DNA of 14,006 nt from contig CABUBU010000035.1 of assembly GCA_902489795.1 (NCBI GenBank), positions 1-14,006 of the forward strand, in the 5' to 3' direction. A program made the translations under genes and the position numbers. The notes under the pieces are model-generated. The model was given only the letters and a program-made list of their open reading frames with translations. It had not been told where the DNA came from and searched no databases. Shown piece by piece: positions 14,002 through 14,006 of this stretch (the first letter of the stretch is position 1; each line of letters begins with the position of its first letter). The stretch is from an uncultured Azospirillum sp. Lineage in GTDB: Bacteria > Pseudomonadota > Alphaproteobacteria > RF32 > CAG-239.

Positions 14002-14006
14002 AAAAG

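Noticed and set aside
13895..14006. tRNA or other structured RNA gene at the right edge
   Set aside because: No T-arm consensus, acceptor stem or CCA end could be fitted on either strand.

Overview
This window looks like chromosomal DNA of an alphaproteobacterium, probably an uncultured or host-associated one. Coding DNA is of moderate GC and the intergenic spacers are much richer in A+T. The assignment rests on four products. The translation initiation factor IF-1 is of the alphaproteobacterial type. A small DUF1150-like protein ends in the typical ADSR...NDLEP.SVH tail. The family-4-like uracil-DNA glycosylase carries the LPWRPPGNRTPT variant. The TPR lipoprotein ends in a DHLGDAYW..GR repeat. 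I see no complete insertion sequence, CRISPR array, tRNA or rRNA.

Layout. At the left edge a LysR-type regulator (30-926, +) stands alone. A four-gene minus-strand operon (4741 to 1171) follows: UDP-glucose 6-dehydrogenase, UDP-glucose 4-epimerase, a secreted protein of unknown function and a histidine phosphatase. Junctions are 1 nt apart, 22 nt apart and a 1-nt TAATG overlap. It supplies UDP-glucuronate and UDP-galactose, so it probably feeds envelope polysaccharide synthesis. Divergent from it is an unrecognised 224-aa cytoplasmic protein (4920-5594, +), convergent with a small membrane protein (5597-5929, -). A second small membrane protein (6223-6468, -) ends in a clear intrinsic terminator.

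The stretch 6469-7212 has no confident gene. It holds an 11-bp inverted repeat with arms 104 bp apart, one arm inside a putative promoter spacer, and two short coding-like fragments that may be decayed genes.

The right half begins with a minus-strand cell-wall operon (10430 to 7213): two secreted proteins that appear to be diverged paralogues sharing four cysteines, then a soluble lytic transglycosylase overlapping the second by 4 nt. Upstream on the same strand is the uracil-DNA glycosylase, and divergent from it the TPR lipoprotein. The window closes with the divergent pair DUF1150-like gene (-) and infA (+). infA has a near-consensus promoter and an intrinsic terminator. The last 110 bases hold hairpins and a possible minus-strand terminator for a gene beyond the window.

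The best candidates for new biology are the paired four-cysteine secreted proteins encoded with the transglycosylase, the spaced inverted repeat near 6500-6612, and the unrecognised protein next to the UDP-sugar operon.
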